Shown here: in pieces, positions 26,499 to 34,976 of the stretch
Layout of the letters: every line of letters begins with the position of its first letter
How positions within the stretch are numbered: position 1 is the stretch's first letter
NCBI GenBank assembly: GCA_902725215.1
Contig: CACUVI010000027.1
Span: 111,455-175,454 of the forward strand
DNA length: 64,000 nucleotides
Direction of reading: 5' to 3'
Source of the DNA: Rhodospirillaceae bacterium LM-1
GTDB lineage: Bacteria > Pseudomonadota > Alphaproteobacteria > Rhodospirillales > WMHbin7
Position numbers and translations under genes: made by a program
The notes under the pieces: model-generated
Databases searched by the model: none
What the model saw: the letters and a program-made list of their open reading frames with translations, nothing else
What the model was told of the DNA's origin: nothing

Positions 26499-28949
26499 AT
26501 GGCGATGAACGGGAATAGCCCGCAAGGCGGCGGCAGGCCACAAGCGCCAGGGCAGCCGCCAGCGGGACAGGCGAGACCGGCAAATCCGCAGGCGGCCCAG
26601 CAGCAGGCAGCGGCTGCCGCTGCCGCGCGTTCCGCCGTGCGCCAGATGGTGGGCGGCGGACAGCCAACCGCTTCGGCTCAACGCCCAGCATCCAAGCCTT
26701 TGGAAATGGGCGGCGAGATTGGCACCGTCGCAACGCCAGCTAGGCCCGCAGCTCCACCCGCAGCGCCCAAACCCGCCCCCAGTTTCCAACTGGGCGACAT
26801 GGTGGGTGCGACCCCGCCCACGGCACAGCCCACAGCAGCGCCGCCCGCCAAGACCTCCAGCCTGCAATTGGGCGATCTGATCGGCGAGCTTGCAACACCC
26901 GCCGCTGCGCCGCCCGCCGCAACAAAGCCGTCGCCAGCTTTTCAGTTGGGCGAATTGGTCGGCGGTCCGCTGCCAGAAACGCCGCCCGCGCAGCCCCCCA
27001 TGCCCGCTGGCTTGCATCTGGGCGGATTGATCGGCGACGCAACGCCAGTTGCCAGCGCGCCAACGCCGCCCGCACCCCAGGCGCGTCAACCCGCTGCTCA
27101 GCCAGCGCCCGCACCACAAGCGCCGCCAGCGCCAGCACCACAAGCGCCGCCTGCCGCGCAATCGGCTCCGCCTGCACCACCCGCTCCCGCTCCTGGCGGT
27201 GGAGGAGGAGGTGGCGGTCCGCCCGGAGGCGGAGGTGGTGGTCCGCCCGGCGGCGGTGGCGGCGGCGGCATGGCGCGCATCGGCGACAAGCTGGTCGATA
27301 TGGGGCTGATCTCGAAAGATCAGCTGCACGTCGCCTTGTTCGAGAAGAAGCGCACCAACAAGATGATCGGCCAGACGCTGATCGATCTGGGCTTCATCAC
27401 CGAACAAGCGCTTTCCGCCGTGCTGGCGCAAAGTTCGGGCTTCGAGCGGTTCGATCCGAAAAGCACGGTCGTCGATCCCGATCTGATCAAGAAATTTCCC
27501 AAGGAAGTGGCGGCGCGCTATCGCGTTTTCCCGGTCGCCATCGACGGCCAGCAGGCGCGCTTGGCCATGTCGGACATTTACGACGTTCTGGCGCTGGATC
27601 AGGCGCGGCGCTATTTTCCGCTGGGCGTCGAAATCACCCCGTTGGTGTGCAGCGAAACCGAAATCAACGAGGCTATCGACCAGTATTTCGGCTACGAACT
27701 GTCGATCGACGGCATCTTGCGCGAATTGGAAACCGGCAAGCACGACGTGTCGGCAGCCGCCATGTCCGCCGATTCCGGCTATGTGCATCCTCTGGTGCGC
27801 TTGGTCAACGCGCTGGTTCTGGACGCCGTGAAAGTGGGCGCTTCCGACATCCATTTCGAGCCGGAAGGCATGTTCCTGCGCCTGCGCTATCGCATCGATG
27901 GCGTGATGACCCAGGTGCGCACCATCCACAAGGATCACTGGCCAGCTGTCTCGCACCGCCTGAAGATCGTGTCCGGCATGAATATCGCCGACAAGCTGAA
28001 CCCGCAGGATGGACGCTTCAGCATCACGGTGGGCAATCGCAAGGTCGATTTCCGCGTCGCCGCCATGCCCACCTCGCACGGCGAAAACATCGTGCTGCGC
28101 ATTCTGGACAAAAGCAAATCGCTGATGGGCATTCCGCAGTTGGGCCTGTCGGAAAACAACGAAGCCCTGTTGCTGAAAATGCTGAAGCGCCCGGAAGGCA
28201 TCATCATCGTGACCGGCCCCACGGGTTCGGGTAAAACCACCACGCTGTACGGCATTCTGGCCCATATCAATTCGCTTGACGTGAATATTATGACGCTGGA
28301 AGACCCGGTGGAATATGAACTGCCCTTGATCCGCCAAGCGCAGGTGCGCGAAGGAACGGGCATGAATTTCGCCGACGGCGTGCGCGCCCTGTTGCGCCAA
28401 GATCCCGACATCATCTTCATCGGCGAGGTGCGCGACAAAGACACCGCCACCATGGCGCTGCGCGCCTCGATGACCGGTCACCAAGTATTCACCACCTTGC
28501 ACACCAACGACGCGGCCGGAGCGCTGCCGCGTTTGGGCGATCTTGGTCTGGACGCCACCTTGATGGCGGGCAACATCATCGGCATTCTGGCCCAGCGCCT
28601 GTCGCGCCGCCTGTGCCCCAGTTGCCGCGAGATGAAGACGGCCAATGCCGAGGAGTGCCGCATCCTGGGCGCCGATCCGGCGCATCCGCCCAAGATCGGC
28701 CATCCCAAGGGCTGCGAGGCTTGCCGCCACACCGGATACAAGGGCCGCTTGGCGCTGCATGAAATTCTGCCCATGAACAAGGAGCTTGACGAAATGGTCA
28801 TCGAAGGGGCTTCGATGAACATGATCCGCCAAGCGTCGCGCAAATACGGCTTCATCCCCATGGCCGACGACGGCATCGGCAAGGTGTTGAAGGGCCTGAT
28901 CAGCGTGGAAGAGCTGATCGGCACCGTTGACGTGACCGACCGGTTGTAA
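26499..28949 (+). CDS. Type IV pilus extension ATPase (MshE/PilB/GspE family) with long disordered N-terminus
   Basis: 816 residues from the ATG at 26499 (26505 also possible). Residues 1-~230 are Pro/Ala/Gln-rich and hold four copies, ~25 residues apart, of a short motif (FQLGDMVG, LQLGDLIG, FQLGELVG, LHLGGLIG). A Gly/Pro run (~232-257) leads to an MshEN-type domain (IGDKLVDMGLISKDQLHVAL) and then the ATPase: Walker A GPTGSGKTTT, Asp box, Walker B with GEVRD, and His box. A zinc site is formed by CPSC and CEAC flanking RILGADPAHPP. It powers pilin polymerisation at the inner-membrane platform encoded by the next gene. The MshEN region suggests response to cyclic di-GMP, as known for MshE, but I could not verify each binding residue. 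Confidence 0.92.
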   Translation: MAMNGNSPQGGGRPQAPGQPPAGQARPANPQAAQQQAAAAAAARSAVRQMVGGGQPTASAQRPASKPLEMGGEIGTVATPARPAAPPAAPKPAPSFQLGDMVGATPPTAQPTAAPPAKTSSLQLGDLIGELATPAAAPPAATKPSPAFQLGELVGGPLPETPPAQPPMPAGLHLGGLIGDATPVASAPTPPAPQARQPAAQPAPAPQAPPAPAPQAPPAAQSAPPAPPAPAPGGGGGGGGPPGGGGGGPPGGGGGGGMARIGDKLVDMGLISKDQLHVALFEKKRTNKMIGQTLIDLGFITEQALSAVLAQSSGFERFDPKSTVVDPDLIKKFPKEVAARYRVFPVAIDGQQARLAMSDIYDVLALDQARRYFPLGVEITPLVCSETEINEAIDQYFGYELSIDGILRELETGKHDVSAAAMSADSGYVHPLVRLVNALVLDAVKVGASDIHFEPEGMFLRLRYRIDGVMTQVRTIHKDHWPAVSHRLKIVSGMNIADKLNPQDGRFSITVGNRKVDFRVAAMPTSHGENIVLRILDKSKSLMGIPQLGLSENNEALLLKMLKRPEGIIIVTGPTGSGKTTTLYGILAHINSLDVNIMTLEDPVEYELPLIRQAQVREGTGMNFADGVRALLRQDPDIIFIGEVRDKDTATMALRASMTGHQVFTTLHTNDAAGALPRLGDLGLDATLMAGNIIGILAQRLSRRLCPSCREMKTANAEECRILGADPAHPPKIGHPKGCEACRHTGYKGRLALHEILPMNKELDEMVIEGASMNMIRQASRKYGFIPMADDGIGKVLKGLISVEELIGTVDVTDRL

Positions 28950-28961
28950 GGGGCTAGGGAG

Positions 28962-30170
28962 ATGCCGCTTTTCAACTACCGCGCCATTGATACCGGCGGA
29001 CGTTCCGTCCGGGGCCAGTTGAATGCCTCCAACGACCTCGATCTTTTTCAGCGCCTGAAGGAATCAGGTCTGGAGCTGATCACCTCGTCCGAGGTGCGTC
29101 AGAACAAGCTGACCGCGCTGTTCGCGGCCAAGATCAAGCATCGCGACCTGATCCAGATGTGCGTGCATTTGCAGCAGTTGAACGCGGCGGGCGTGTCGCT
29201 GATCGAAGGGCTTGCCGATGTGCGCGATTCGACCGAACAGCCCAAGTTGCGCGATCTGGTTTCAGAAATCCACAGTTCCGTGGCCGAAGGCAAGTCGTTG
29301 TCCCAGGCCTTCGGCGCGCATCCCCGCGTTTTCGGCCCGGTCTTCACATCGCTGATTTCGGCGGGCGAGGAAAGCGGCAACCTTAGCGAAGCCTTTTTGC
29401 AGTTGGTCAAGCATCTGAAATGGACCGAAGAGGTTTCGACCAAGATCAAAAAGGCGACGCGCTATCCGGCTTTCATGCTGGTCGTCATTCTGGGCCTGTT
29501 CTTTTTCATGATGACCATGGTGGTGCCTGAAGTGATTGGTTTCTTGAAGGGAACAGGCCAGCCTTTGCCGGGCGTTACCCTGGCCCTGGTCGCCACCTCA
29601 GATTTCGTGATCGATTTCTGGTATGTCCTTCTCATCACGCCCGTGGTGCTGGTGATTGGCATCCGCCTGTTGATGTCGGTTTCCGAGGAATTCCGCTATC
29701 GCATGCACTATCTTGTGTTGCGCATGCCCAAGATGGGCGACATGATCCGCAAGATTTCGCTGGCCCGGTTCTCGCACTTCTTCGCCGTCATGTTCCAAAG
29801 CGGCGTGCCGATCTTGCAATGCATCGAGACGGCGACCAAGGTGGTCAACAATCTGTGTTTGAGCAAGTCGCTCGACAACGTGCAGCGCACCGTGCAACAG
29901 GGCAACGCTTTTTCGGCGGCCTTGAAGAATACCGGCGAATTTCCAAGCCTAGTCATTCGCATGGTCAAGATCGGCGAGGACAGCGGCAATCTGTCCGAGA
30001 CGCTGGAAAACGTGACCAGCTTCTACGACAACGACGTCAATGACGCCGTGGACGGATTGATCGCCATGATGGAACCCATGCTGACCATGATCGTTGGCGC
30101 ACTGATGGCCTGGATCATCATGGCGATCTTCGGCCCCATGTATGACAGCTTCAGCAAGATGGGGATCTAG
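28962..30170 (+). CDS. Type IV pilus inner-membrane platform protein (PilC/MshG/GspF)
   Basis: 402 residues. Two homologous GspF domains, each with an upstream helical bundle: DLIQMCVHLQQLNAAGVSLIEGLADVRDSTEQ and SLARFSHFFAVMFQSGVPILQCIETATKVV (in parts). Each is followed by the conserved SLISAGEESGNLSEAF or RMVKIGEDSGNLSETL. Three membrane helices: FMLVVILGLFFFMMTMVVPEV, VLLITPVVLVIGIRLL and the C-terminal MLTMIVGALMAWIIMAIFGPMYD. It couples the extension and retraction ATPases to pilin movement. It lies 12 bases after the ATPase gene. Confidence 0.94.
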   Translation: MPLFNYRAIDTGGRSVRGQLNASNDLDLFQRLKESGLELITSSEVRQNKLTALFAAKIKHRDLIQMCVHLQQLNAAGVSLIEGLADVRDSTEQPKLRDLVSEIHSSVAEGKSLSQAFGAHPRVFGPVFTSLISAGEESGNLSEAFLQLVKHLKWTEEVSTKIKKATRYPAFMLVVILGLFFFMMTMVVPEVIGFLKGTGQPLPGVTLALVATSDFVIDFWYVLLITPVVLVIGIRLLMSVSEEFRYRMHYLVLRMPKMGDMIRKISLARFSHFFAVMFQSGVPILQCIETATKVVNNLCLSKSLDNVQRTVQQGNAFSAALKNTGEFPSLVIRMVKIGEDSGNLSETLENVTSFYDNDVNDAVDGLIAMMEPMLTMIVGALMAWIIMAIFGPMYDSFSKMGI

Positions 30171-30171
30171 C

Positions 30172-31782
30172 GTGGCGGCAAAGAAACCCGGTCTTCCTCT
30201 TCACCTGCTGGTCCGGAAATTCGTGCTGGTCATCGGCGACGAAGGCGCTGTGCTGGTGCATGTGGTGCGCGGCAATGTGAAGAACGCTTGGTTCGTGCCC
30301 ATTGATTCCGAAGAAGGGCCTGAATCGATCCGCGAATTTCTGCTAACCGACAAACGCATCCCGCTTCTGGTCGAAGTGGACGTGGTCGAGCAGCTTTACC
30401 GCGAAGAGCAGCTGCCAAAAAGCAATTTCCTTGACCATCCCAAGGTGCTGAAGCGTCGCCTCGAGATGGCTTATGCCAGCGAGGAAATGAAGGCGGCCAG
30501 GCCGCTGAACCGCAAGGGCCAGCCCGGACAGAAACCCTATTTGTTCATGGCGCTGCCCATGAGCGATTGGCTGAAGAAATGGACGGCTTTCCTGGCCACC
30601 GTTTCCAATCCGGTCGAAGCCTATTCGCTGCTGCCCATGGAATCCTTGGGTCTGTCCGAGGCGTTGGCCCCGCCCGCCGAGGCGCAGACCGAGAAACATT
30701 GGCGCATCTTCGTCAGCCAGGAAGTGACCGGCGGGTTCCGCCAGATCATCCAGTTGAACGGTCAGTTCATCCTGACCCGCATGACGCCCAAACCCGCCGA
30801 AGAGGACACGGCCGAGGAAATTTCGCAGCTCATCGAGCGCGAATTCAAATCGTCGCTGGGTTACATCAAGCGTCTGGGCTATCAGGAAAGCGATCACCTG
30901 GATCTGGTCAGCGTGGTTGGCGCTCCGATCCGCGAGGCTTTGTATCAGCGCGATCTTCCCGTGACCACGCTGTCGATTCTGACCCCGCTGGAAGCCGGAA
31001 ACAAGCTGGGCTACGAGAAGGTCGCCGATCCGGACAGCCCCTATTGCGACATGCTGCACGCCGTATGGCTGGCTAGACGCACCAAGGCGCCCATCTTGCT
31101 CTCGACAATCGCCATGGCCAAGAAGCGCCAAATGCGCCAAGTCGAGAAGGTGGTTCCCCTGGCGGCGGCGGCGGTCACGGCGTTCCAGCTCTATTACGCG
31201 GGAGACATGGTTTTTGCCAATTTTGAAACAGCCGATCTGATCGAATCGCGTCAGTCTGGGCTTCAGGATCGTCAAGGCCAGTTGCAAAAGCTGGAAAGCG
31301 AGATGGCTGCCGCTGAAGTTCCGTTCGAAACCCTGACCGCCAAGCTAGGCGCCAAACAGGCCCTGGAAACCCAGATTGCCGATTGGCCGCAAATTCTAAG
31401 AAGCGTCGAGACGGCGTTGGATGGTCAGGGCTTCGTTTGGAGCCTCGGGCTTGAGGTCGAGGCGAAATCGGGCGATCCCGCGAAGGCGAAAAAGCCGCCC
31501 GCTCCAGCGGCTGCACAGGCTGATGGCCAGGGCGGTGTTCCTTTCAACCTGGAACTTGTGGTCATGTTCCCAGGGGCCACCAATAATCTTGCCGACATCG
31601 TCGCCACGATCGCCGATCAGGAGAAGCGCCTTAAACAGGCTTTCCCTCGGACCGAGGTCGAGGTATTGGATATGCCAACCAATGTCAAGCCGCAGGGAAC
31701 CTTCACCAGCACGGGCAAGCATTTGCAGACCGGCGCGCCAAAAATCGTTCAGGCCACCTTCGTTATTCGCAGGAAGGGCTAG
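30172..31782 (+). CDS. Pilus alignment protein, fused PilM/GspL-like and PilN-like (MshI-like)
   Basis: 536 residues from a GTG at 30172 one base after the platform gene. Residues ~1-325 form a cytoplasmic domain with strands and LLVEVDVVEQLYREEQ, AYSLLPMESLGL and LIEREFKSSLGYIKRLG, resembling the actin-like cytoplasmic part of GspL/PilM although no clear ATP-binding motif is visible. A membrane helix follows (VVPLAAAAVTAFQLYYAGDMVFA), then a coiled coil (LQDRQGQLQKLESEMAAAE) and a small periplasmic domain (FNLELVVMFPGATNNLADIV). This joins in one chain what PilM and PilN do as two proteins. The next two genes look like PilO and PilP, supporting the call. Confidence 0.7.
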   Translation: MAAKKPGLPLHLLVRKFVLVIGDEGAVLVHVVRGNVKNAWFVPIDSEEGPESIREFLLTDKRIPLLVEVDVVEQLYREEQLPKSNFLDHPKVLKRRLEMAYASEEMKAARPLNRKGQPGQKPYLFMALPMSDWLKKWTAFLATVSNPVEAYSLLPMESLGLSEALAPPAEAQTEKHWRIFVSQEVTGGFRQIIQLNGQFILTRMTPKPAEEDTAEEISQLIEREFKSSLGYIKRLGYQESDHLDLVSVVGAPIREALYQRDLPVTTLSILTPLEAGNKLGYEKVADPDSPYCDMLHAVWLARRTKAPILLSTIAMAKKRQMRQVEKVVPLAAAAVTAFQLYYAGDMVFANFETADLIESRQSGLQDRQGQLQKLESEMAAAEVPFETLTAKLGAKQALETQIADWPQILRSVETALDGQGFVWSLGLEVEAKSGDPAKAKKPPAPAAAQADGQGGVPFNLELVVMFPGATNNLADIVATIADQEKRLKQAFPRTEVEVLDMPTNVKPQGTFTSTGKHLQTGAPKIVQATFVIRRKG

Positions 31783-31784
31783 AC

Positions 31785-32492
31785 ATGCGCATCGATCTCA
31801 AAGAGATGGTGGAAAGCGGCGGTTTGAAGGCGATGCCGATTGGTTTGATTCTTTCAGGGATCGTTCTGGCGCTCAATCTTGGCTTCTGGGGATTGGGTCT
31901 ACCGGAAATAGAAGCCGAGACGGAACGGCTGCAGGCCGAACTTGGGCGTTTGGGCGGCGAAGTGTCAGCGCTGGACGGCAAGATAGCCGCTTTGCGCAAG
32001 GAACTGTCCGGCATGCGCGAGATGACCGACAGTTACAAGAACGAGTTGGCCAAAGGGACTTTTGAACCTGAGAACCGTCTGAAGGCCAACGACATGCTGG
32101 CCGATATCAAGGCGCGTCATGTGGCGTTGAGTTGGCTTGAACCTTTCAGCGAGTACCGACTGAATATCGAGCCAGGCAGCAATTACACTGTGACGACTGG
32201 CGGAAAATCCTACAACTGGTTTGCCAGTCCCGTCCATATCAGCATTGAAATGGTGCATGACCGTCATTTTTATCAGTTCGCCTATGACGTCATGAATTCG
32301 CTAAGTGGCGTTACCCTGCTCAAGAAAATGCGTTTGGAGCGAAAAAGCCGCCAGGCCTTCGTCAAAGACATGGAGAGCCGCAAGAACGATGCGAAGTTGA
32401 CCTTGCCGATCAATGCCGAGTTGGAATTCATTTGGGTGACGGCCGATCCTCCCGCGAAACAGGGCGCCGACGACAAGAAAGGGCGACGCTGA
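31785..32492 (+). CDS. PilO/MshJ-like pilus alignment protein
   Basis: 235 residues, two bases after the preceding stop with GGAAGG upstream. A short cytoplasmic N-terminus, one membrane helix (MPIGLILSGIVLALNLGFWGLG), a periplasmic coiled coil (ETERLQAELGRLGGEVSALDGKIAALRKEL, in parts) and a ferredoxin-like domain (FASPVHISIEMVHDRHFYQFAYDVMNSL and following) give the classical PilO/GspM layout. It would form the inner-membrane alignment ring with the previous protein. Its stop overlaps the start of the next gene. Confidence 0.75.
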   Translation: MRIDLKEMVESGGLKAMPIGLILSGIVLALNLGFWGLGLPEIEAETERLQAELGRLGGEVSALDGKIAALRKELSGMREMTDSYKNELAKGTFEPENRLKANDMLADIKARHVALSWLEPFSEYRLNIEPGSNYTVTTGGKSYNWFASPVHISIEMVHDRHFYQFAYDVMNSLSGVTLLKKMRLERKSRQAFVKDMESRKNDAKLTLPINAELEFIWVTADPPAKQGADDKKGRR

Positions 32493-32998
32493 TGCAGCGG
32501 TTGTTTCTTCTGGCTTTGGCGGCCTTCTGTTTTGCTTGTCATTCTCCTGTTTTGGCCCAGGTTGGGCAATCCCAAGCCCAGAAGGCGACCAGCACGACGC
32601 TGTCGGGCAAGCCGATGCCACAATTTCCGAAAACGCTGCTTTATACGTCCGAGGAAAGCGACAAGATCGAGAGCTTCTTGACGGAACTGCCCAAGGCCTT
32701 CACCGATGCCGATGGCAAGCCCAAGGTGCTGCAAGATGCGCCGCAAGATGACGCCAAGCCCAACATCTATCTGTCGGCGCTGGTCTATCAAGGCGAGAAG
32801 GACTGGTCGGCTTGGATCAACGGCATGCGTTTCAGGCCGGATACGGTCGAGGAAGGCATTCGCCCCGTGCGCGCCACCTCGCGCTGGATCGAACTGGATG
32901 TCGATTCTAAAGCGGGTCCCAGCATTCGCGTGCGGCTTAGTCCCAACCAGACTTATCTGACCGAGGACGATAAGGTGGTGGACGGAATTTTTCCATGA
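32492..32998 (+). CDS. PilP/MshK-like periplasmic pilus protein
   Basis: 168 residues with a signal sequence (RLFLLALAAFCFACHSPVLA, Ala-Gln junction; the internal Cys could make it a lipoprotein instead). A charged linker precedes a small C-terminal domain with PNIYLSALVYQGEKDWSAWING and STRWIELDVDSK-like strands ending VRLSPNQTYL. That ending pattern (a WxxWxNG segment, then strands ending in LxPNQ) resembles the homology region of MshK and GspC, which links the inner-membrane alignment complex to the secretin. It overlaps both neighbours by a few bases. Confidence 0.68.
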   Translation: MQRLFLLALAAFCFACHSPVLAQVGQSQAQKATSTTLSGKPMPQFPKTLLYTSEESDKIESFLTELPKAFTDADGKPKVLQDAPQDDAKPNIYLSALVYQGEKDWSAWINGMRFRPDTVEEGIRPVRATSRWIELDVDSKAGPSIRVRLSPNQTYLTEDDKVVDGIFP

Positions 32999-33732
32999 CC
33001 GAACGGCCAATCGACATTCAGAACGCCAAGGCGGGTTATGGCGGGCCGCTGGTCTTCGAACATCTGACCCTGGCCGTCGAGCCTGGCGAAATCTTCGGCC
33101 TGATCGGCTTGAACGGCGTTGGCAAGACCACGCTGATCAAGGCCTTGCTGGGCCTTGGCGAGGCCGAGGGCGTCTTCCGCTTTTTTGGTGAAGATGCCGC
33201 AAAGCCGGAAAGTCGGCGCAACTTGGCTTACCTTCCCGAGAAGTTCATGCCCTCGCATCTGCTGACCGGATGGGAGTTCTTGAAGCTGACGCTGGATTTT
33301 TACGCGCTGAAGCTGGATCGCGACAAGGCCTGCCAACTGGCGCAAGGCTTGGCGCTCGATCCCGCGGCACTCTCCAAGCGAGGCCGCCAGCTTTCCAAAG
33401 GCATGGGCCAAAAACTGGGTCTGATGGCCAGCCTGTTGACCGGCCTGCCGCTTTTGATTCTGGACGAGCCGATGAGCGGGCTTGATCCGCGTTCGCGCAT
33501 TCTGCTGAAGGATCGGCTGATTGAATACCGCGCCAATGGCGGCACGGTTTTCTTTTCCTCGCACATTCTGTCCGACATCGAGGAAATTTGCGGGCGCATC
33601 GGCATTTTGCATGCGGGCAAGCTGATCTATGTGGGAACGCCCAGCGATTTCATCGCGCGCCACGAAGCCCCCACGCTGGAACGCGCCTTCCTGGCGGCGA
33701 TCACCGAGGCGGAAAACAAACCCGGCGCTTGA
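32995..33732 (+). CDS. ABC transporter ATP-binding protein closing the pilus operon
   Basis: 245 residues overlapping the preceding gene by four bases. Walker A GLNGVGKTTL, signature LSKGMGQKLGLM, Walker B LLILDEPMSGLDP and the switch region FFSSHILSDIEEICGRI are all present; the latter is typical of ABC-2 export ATPases (CcmA/GldA type). No permease is adjacent, but a matching ABC-2-type membrane protein lies at 20218-20988 in the same array. The C-terminus contains part of a direct repeat that flanks a 99-base spacer. What it exports is unknown. Confidence 0.88.
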   Translation: MTERPIDIQNAKAGYGGPLVFEHLTLAVEPGEIFGLIGLNGVGKTTLIKALLGLGEAEGVFRFFGEDAAKPESRRNLAYLPEKFMPSHLLTGWEFLKLTLDFYALKLDRDKACQLAQGLALDPAALSKRGRQLSKGMGQKLGLMASLLTGLPLLILDEPMSGLDPRSRILLKDRLIEYRANGGTVFFSSHILSDIEEICGRIGILHAGKLIYVGTPSDFIARHEAPTLERAFLAAITEAENKPGA

Positions 33733-33834
33733 GGGGCGTGAACAGAGCGCAGCGACTGGGCGCAAGCGCGCCCCGCGAGCCTTCCGGCGAGCGTGAGCCA
33801 AGGGATGCGGAGCATCCCGCCCGGCGCTTGAGGG
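33721..33834. repeat. 15-bp direct repeat flanking a GC-rich palindromic spacer
   Basis: CCCGGCGCTTGAGGG occurs at 33721-33735, where it contains the ABC ATPase stop codon, and again at 33820-33834. The 84 bases between contain a hairpin, GGGATGC/GCATCCC around a GGA loop, and runs of CG-rich words (GCGCAAGCGCG). The layout resembles a small palindromic insertion with target duplication or a slippage duplication. It lies between the convergent ends of the two pilus arms. Confidence 0.6.
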
Positions 33835-33839
33835 ACAAC

Positions 33840-34964
33840 TTACAAAGACAAGCTGGACGTATCCACCGAGGACAAGCCCTCGCCGCCGCCGGTCAATTGC
33901 TGCTTCATCTGCAATTTGAGATCGCTGGGGCTGTCGGCTTCGGCCAGGGCGGTTTCCTGATCAATCGCCCCTTCGACAAACAGCCTAAACAGGCATTGAT
34001 CGAAGGTCTGCATGCCCAGATCGGTGTTGGCGGCCATCACGGGCTTGATTTCCTTCACCTCGCCCTTGCGCACCAGATCCCTGATTAGGCCCTGATTGAG
34101 CAGAATTTCCAAGGCCAGGGCGCGGCCGCCGCCCTGCTTGGCGACCAGACGCTGCGAAACGATGCCCTTTAGATTCAAAGACAGGTTCAGCAAAATCTGG
34201 TGATGCATTTCCTTCTCGAAGAAATTCAAAATGCGCTCGATCGCCTGATTGGCGTTGTTGGCGTGCAAGGTTGCCAGGGCCAGATGGCCCGTCTCGGCGA
34301 TGTTGATCGATTGCTGCATCGAATTGGCGTCGCGGATTTCGCCGATTAGAATCACGTCGGGTTTCTGGCGCAGCGTGTTCTTGAGGGCGGCGTCGAAACT
34401 TTGCGTATCGACGCCCACTTCGCGCTGGGTGACGATGCAGCGCTTGTGGTCATGGATATATTCGATTGGGTCTTCGATGGTGATGATGTGGCCGGGCGAC
34501 GAGGCGTTGCGATGGTCGATCATGGCGGCCAGGGTGGTCGATTTTCCCGACCCCGTGCCGCCGACCAGAATCACCAGCCCGCGCTTTTCCATCACAAGGT
34601 CGCCCAGCACTTGGGGCAGGCCCAAACTTTCCATGGTCGGCACCTGGGCGGTGATGCGCCGGATCACCATGGCCGTATGTTGGCGTTGCTTCATGGCGTT
34701 GATGCGGAAACGTCCCTGGGTCTTGCCCAGATCAAGCGCCATGTTCAACTCGCAGGACTTCTCGAATTCCTGCAACTGATCGAGCGAGGCGACATCGGAC
34801 ATGATCTGCGCGATGTCTTCGTCGCTTAAAGGCTCGCGTTGCAGAATGTTGAAGCCGCCTTCGCCGCGCATGGTGGGAGGCGCTCCGAAGGTGACATACA
34901 GGTCGGCCCCTTTATGGGCGATCATGGTCGCCAGCCAAGTGCGGATTTTCGATGCGTCGGCCAT
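33840..34964 (-). CDS. pilU: PilT-paralogue retraction ATPase (PilU-like)
   Basis: 374 residues. A retraction-type secretion ATPase: IRTWLATMIAHKGADLYVTFGAPPTMR at the front, Walker A VGGTGSGKSTTLAAM, Walker B region VILIGEIRDANSMQQSINIAETGHLAL and a His box in LATLHANNANQAIERI. The helix that is AIRNLIRE in true PilT reads QGLIRDLVRKGEVKE here, which fits PilU, the accessory retraction ATPase. It is the last gene of the minus arm, 12 bases after pilT. Confidence 0.85.
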   Translation of the reverse strand: MADASKIRTWLATMIAHKGADLYVTFGAPPTMRGEGGFNILQREPLSDEDIAQIMSDVASLDQLQEFEKSCELNMALDLGKTQGRFRINAMKQRQHTAMVIRRITAQVPTMESLGLPQVLGDLVMEKRGLVILVGGTGSGKSTTLAAMIDHRNASSPGHIITIEDPIEYIHDHKRCIVTQREVGVDTQSFDAALKNTLRQKPDVILIGEIRDANSMQQSINIAETGHLALATLHANNANQAIERILNFFEKEMHHQILLNLSLNLKGIVSQRLVAKQGGGRALALEILLNQGLIRDLVRKGEVKEIKPVMAANTDLGMQTFDQCLFRLFVEGAIDQETALAEADSPSDLKLQMKQQLTGGGEGLSSVDTSSLSL

Positions 34965-34976
34965 GATCTTTTTCCC

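Noticed and set aside
27196-27270. Gly-rich repeated codons as a possible CRISPR or tandem DNA repeat
   Set aside because: The tract is in frame in the extension ATPase and encodes a Gly/Pro linker. There are no spacers or regular repeat units. No CRISPR array was seen in the window.
26463-28832. Long minus-strand reading frame (789 codons) opposite the extension ATPase
   Set aside because: Antisense of a gene with Walker A, Walker B and zinc motifs. The Gly/Ser-rich product reflects the Pro/Ala codons on the other strand.
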